A DNA stretch of 21,994 nucleotides from Pseudomonadota bacterium. GTDB taxonomy: Bacteria > Pseudomonadota > Alphaproteobacteria > Rhizobiales > Xanthobacteraceae. The position numbers were made by a program, and so were the translations under genes. The stretch spans positions 1-21,994 of the forward strand of contig JAKAMD010000012.1 in assembly GCA_021823875.1 (NCBI GenBank), in the 5' to 3' direction. Shown one piece after another: positions 21,615 to 21,994 of this stretch. The number at the start of each line of letters is the position of its first letter. The first letter of the stretch is position 1. The notes under the pieces were generated by a model. It saw only the letters and a list, made by a program, of their open reading frames with translations, ran no database searches and was not told where the DNA came from.

Positions 21615-21994
21615 ATGAATATCAAACGGGTCTCGATCCGCTGTTCCAAACCGGCCGCGCTTGCCTGCGCGTTCGCCGCCGTTTTGGCGTTGACGAGCGC
21701 CTTCGCGCAGGAGCCGGGGCAAGGAGCCGGTAACGCCGGAGAGCCTGGGTTTCTTGCGGCCATCGGCCACTGGCTCGATCAACAGGCCGAGAACCTCAAC
21801 GCAAGCTTCAAGGGTGCTGGCAAGGGTATCGAGAATTTCGGCCACGAAGCCGGCATTGCTGCCCGTACGACCGTCGATAACGCCAAGGGTGCCGCCGATA
21901 CCGTCGCCGACCTCTCCAACGCCCGGGTGGTATCCGGCCATGCAAAGTGTCGGATTGCGCCCAATGGCGCGGCCGATTGCCGAGCCGCGGTCGC
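21615..21994 (+). CDS. Secreted protein of unknown function, 3' end outside window
   Basis: An open frame starts at an ATG at 21615 (an in-frame ATG at 21597 is possible) and runs off the window after 126 codons without a stop. Residues 1-31 form a signal peptide: positively charged MNIKR, a hydrophobic stretch, and cleavage near TSAFA-Q. The mature part has an Ala/Gly/Asn-rich helix-like region (WLDQQAENLNASFKGAGKGIENFGHEAG) and then cysteine-containing sequence (AKCRIAPNG, ADCRAAV). It resembles exported proteins of unknown function that I recall from Bradyrhizobium-type genomes. It begins 115 nt after the YqaA/DedA gene; the gap shows no other signal. Confidence 0.7.
   Translation, partial: MNIKRVSIRCSKPAALACAFAAVLALTSAFAQEPGQGAGNAGEPGFLAAIGHWLDQQAENLNASFKGAGKGIENFGHEAGIAARTTVDNAKGAADTVADLSNARVVSGHAKCRIAPNGAADCRAAV

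Overview
The window looks like an ordinary chromosomal segment of a GC-rich alphaproteobacterium, most likely Hyphomicrobiales (Xanthobacteraceae/Nitrobacteraceae, near Pseudolabrys, Rhodopseudomonas or Bradyrhizobium). This rests on the strong GC bias with long antisense shadow ORFs, the def-fmt/truA neighbourhood, the style of the proteins, and dispersed palindromic repeats in the gaps between genes. The placement is inference from gene content and no database was searched. No rRNA, tRNA, CRISPR array, integrase or transposase was seen.

Layout. 1-64: no gene supported. 65-158: nested palindromic repeat. 210-4011 (+ strand): def and fmt (formyl-methionine cycle), then a repeat pair, a minus-strand pyridoxamine-phosphate-oxidase-like gene, a secreted protein of unknown function, and truA. 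4051-4265: a 55-aa minus-strand gene with its own Shine-Dalgarno site and terminator. 4427-6049: medium-chain-type acyl-CoA synthetase, convergent with a long minus-strand run. Read in the direction of transcription, that run is dac, cobW-like GTPase, [repeat], fadD-like ligase, DUF924 protein, DapA-family lyase and polysaccharide flippase (13517 down to 6098). 13645-14811: SCP-x-like thiolase, divergent from dac. 15025-15942: LysR regulator, nearly touching a convergent orphan NMT1/SsuA-like binding protein (15946-16983). 17211-20315: putA, interrupted by one in-frame TGA. 20477-21499: HisE-like pyrophosphatase and a YqaA/DedA membrane protein. 21615-end: start of a secreted protein that runs off the window. 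No gene-free stretch exceeds 300 bases; the longest is 14812-15024, where nothing was recognised.

How it fits together. Def and Fmt act at opposite ends of the formyl-methionine cycle, and TruA modifies tRNA. The two acyl-CoA ligases and the thiolase suggest fatty or aromatic acid catabolism, though they are not one operon. Dac and CobW overlap by 4 nt and are probably translationally coupled. PutA would feed proline to glutamate if intact.

Most notable: (1) putA is split by a TGA at 18525-18527 with the frame open on both sides. The stop lies just before the helix that, in studied PutA proteins, carries the proline-binding Tyr and Arg-Arg residues, so the two halves are unlikely to act as a natural split pair. 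(2) A 55-aa gene at 4098-4265 that is well supported by its signals. (3) Three kinds of composite palindromic repeat. I see no convincing new multi-gene system.
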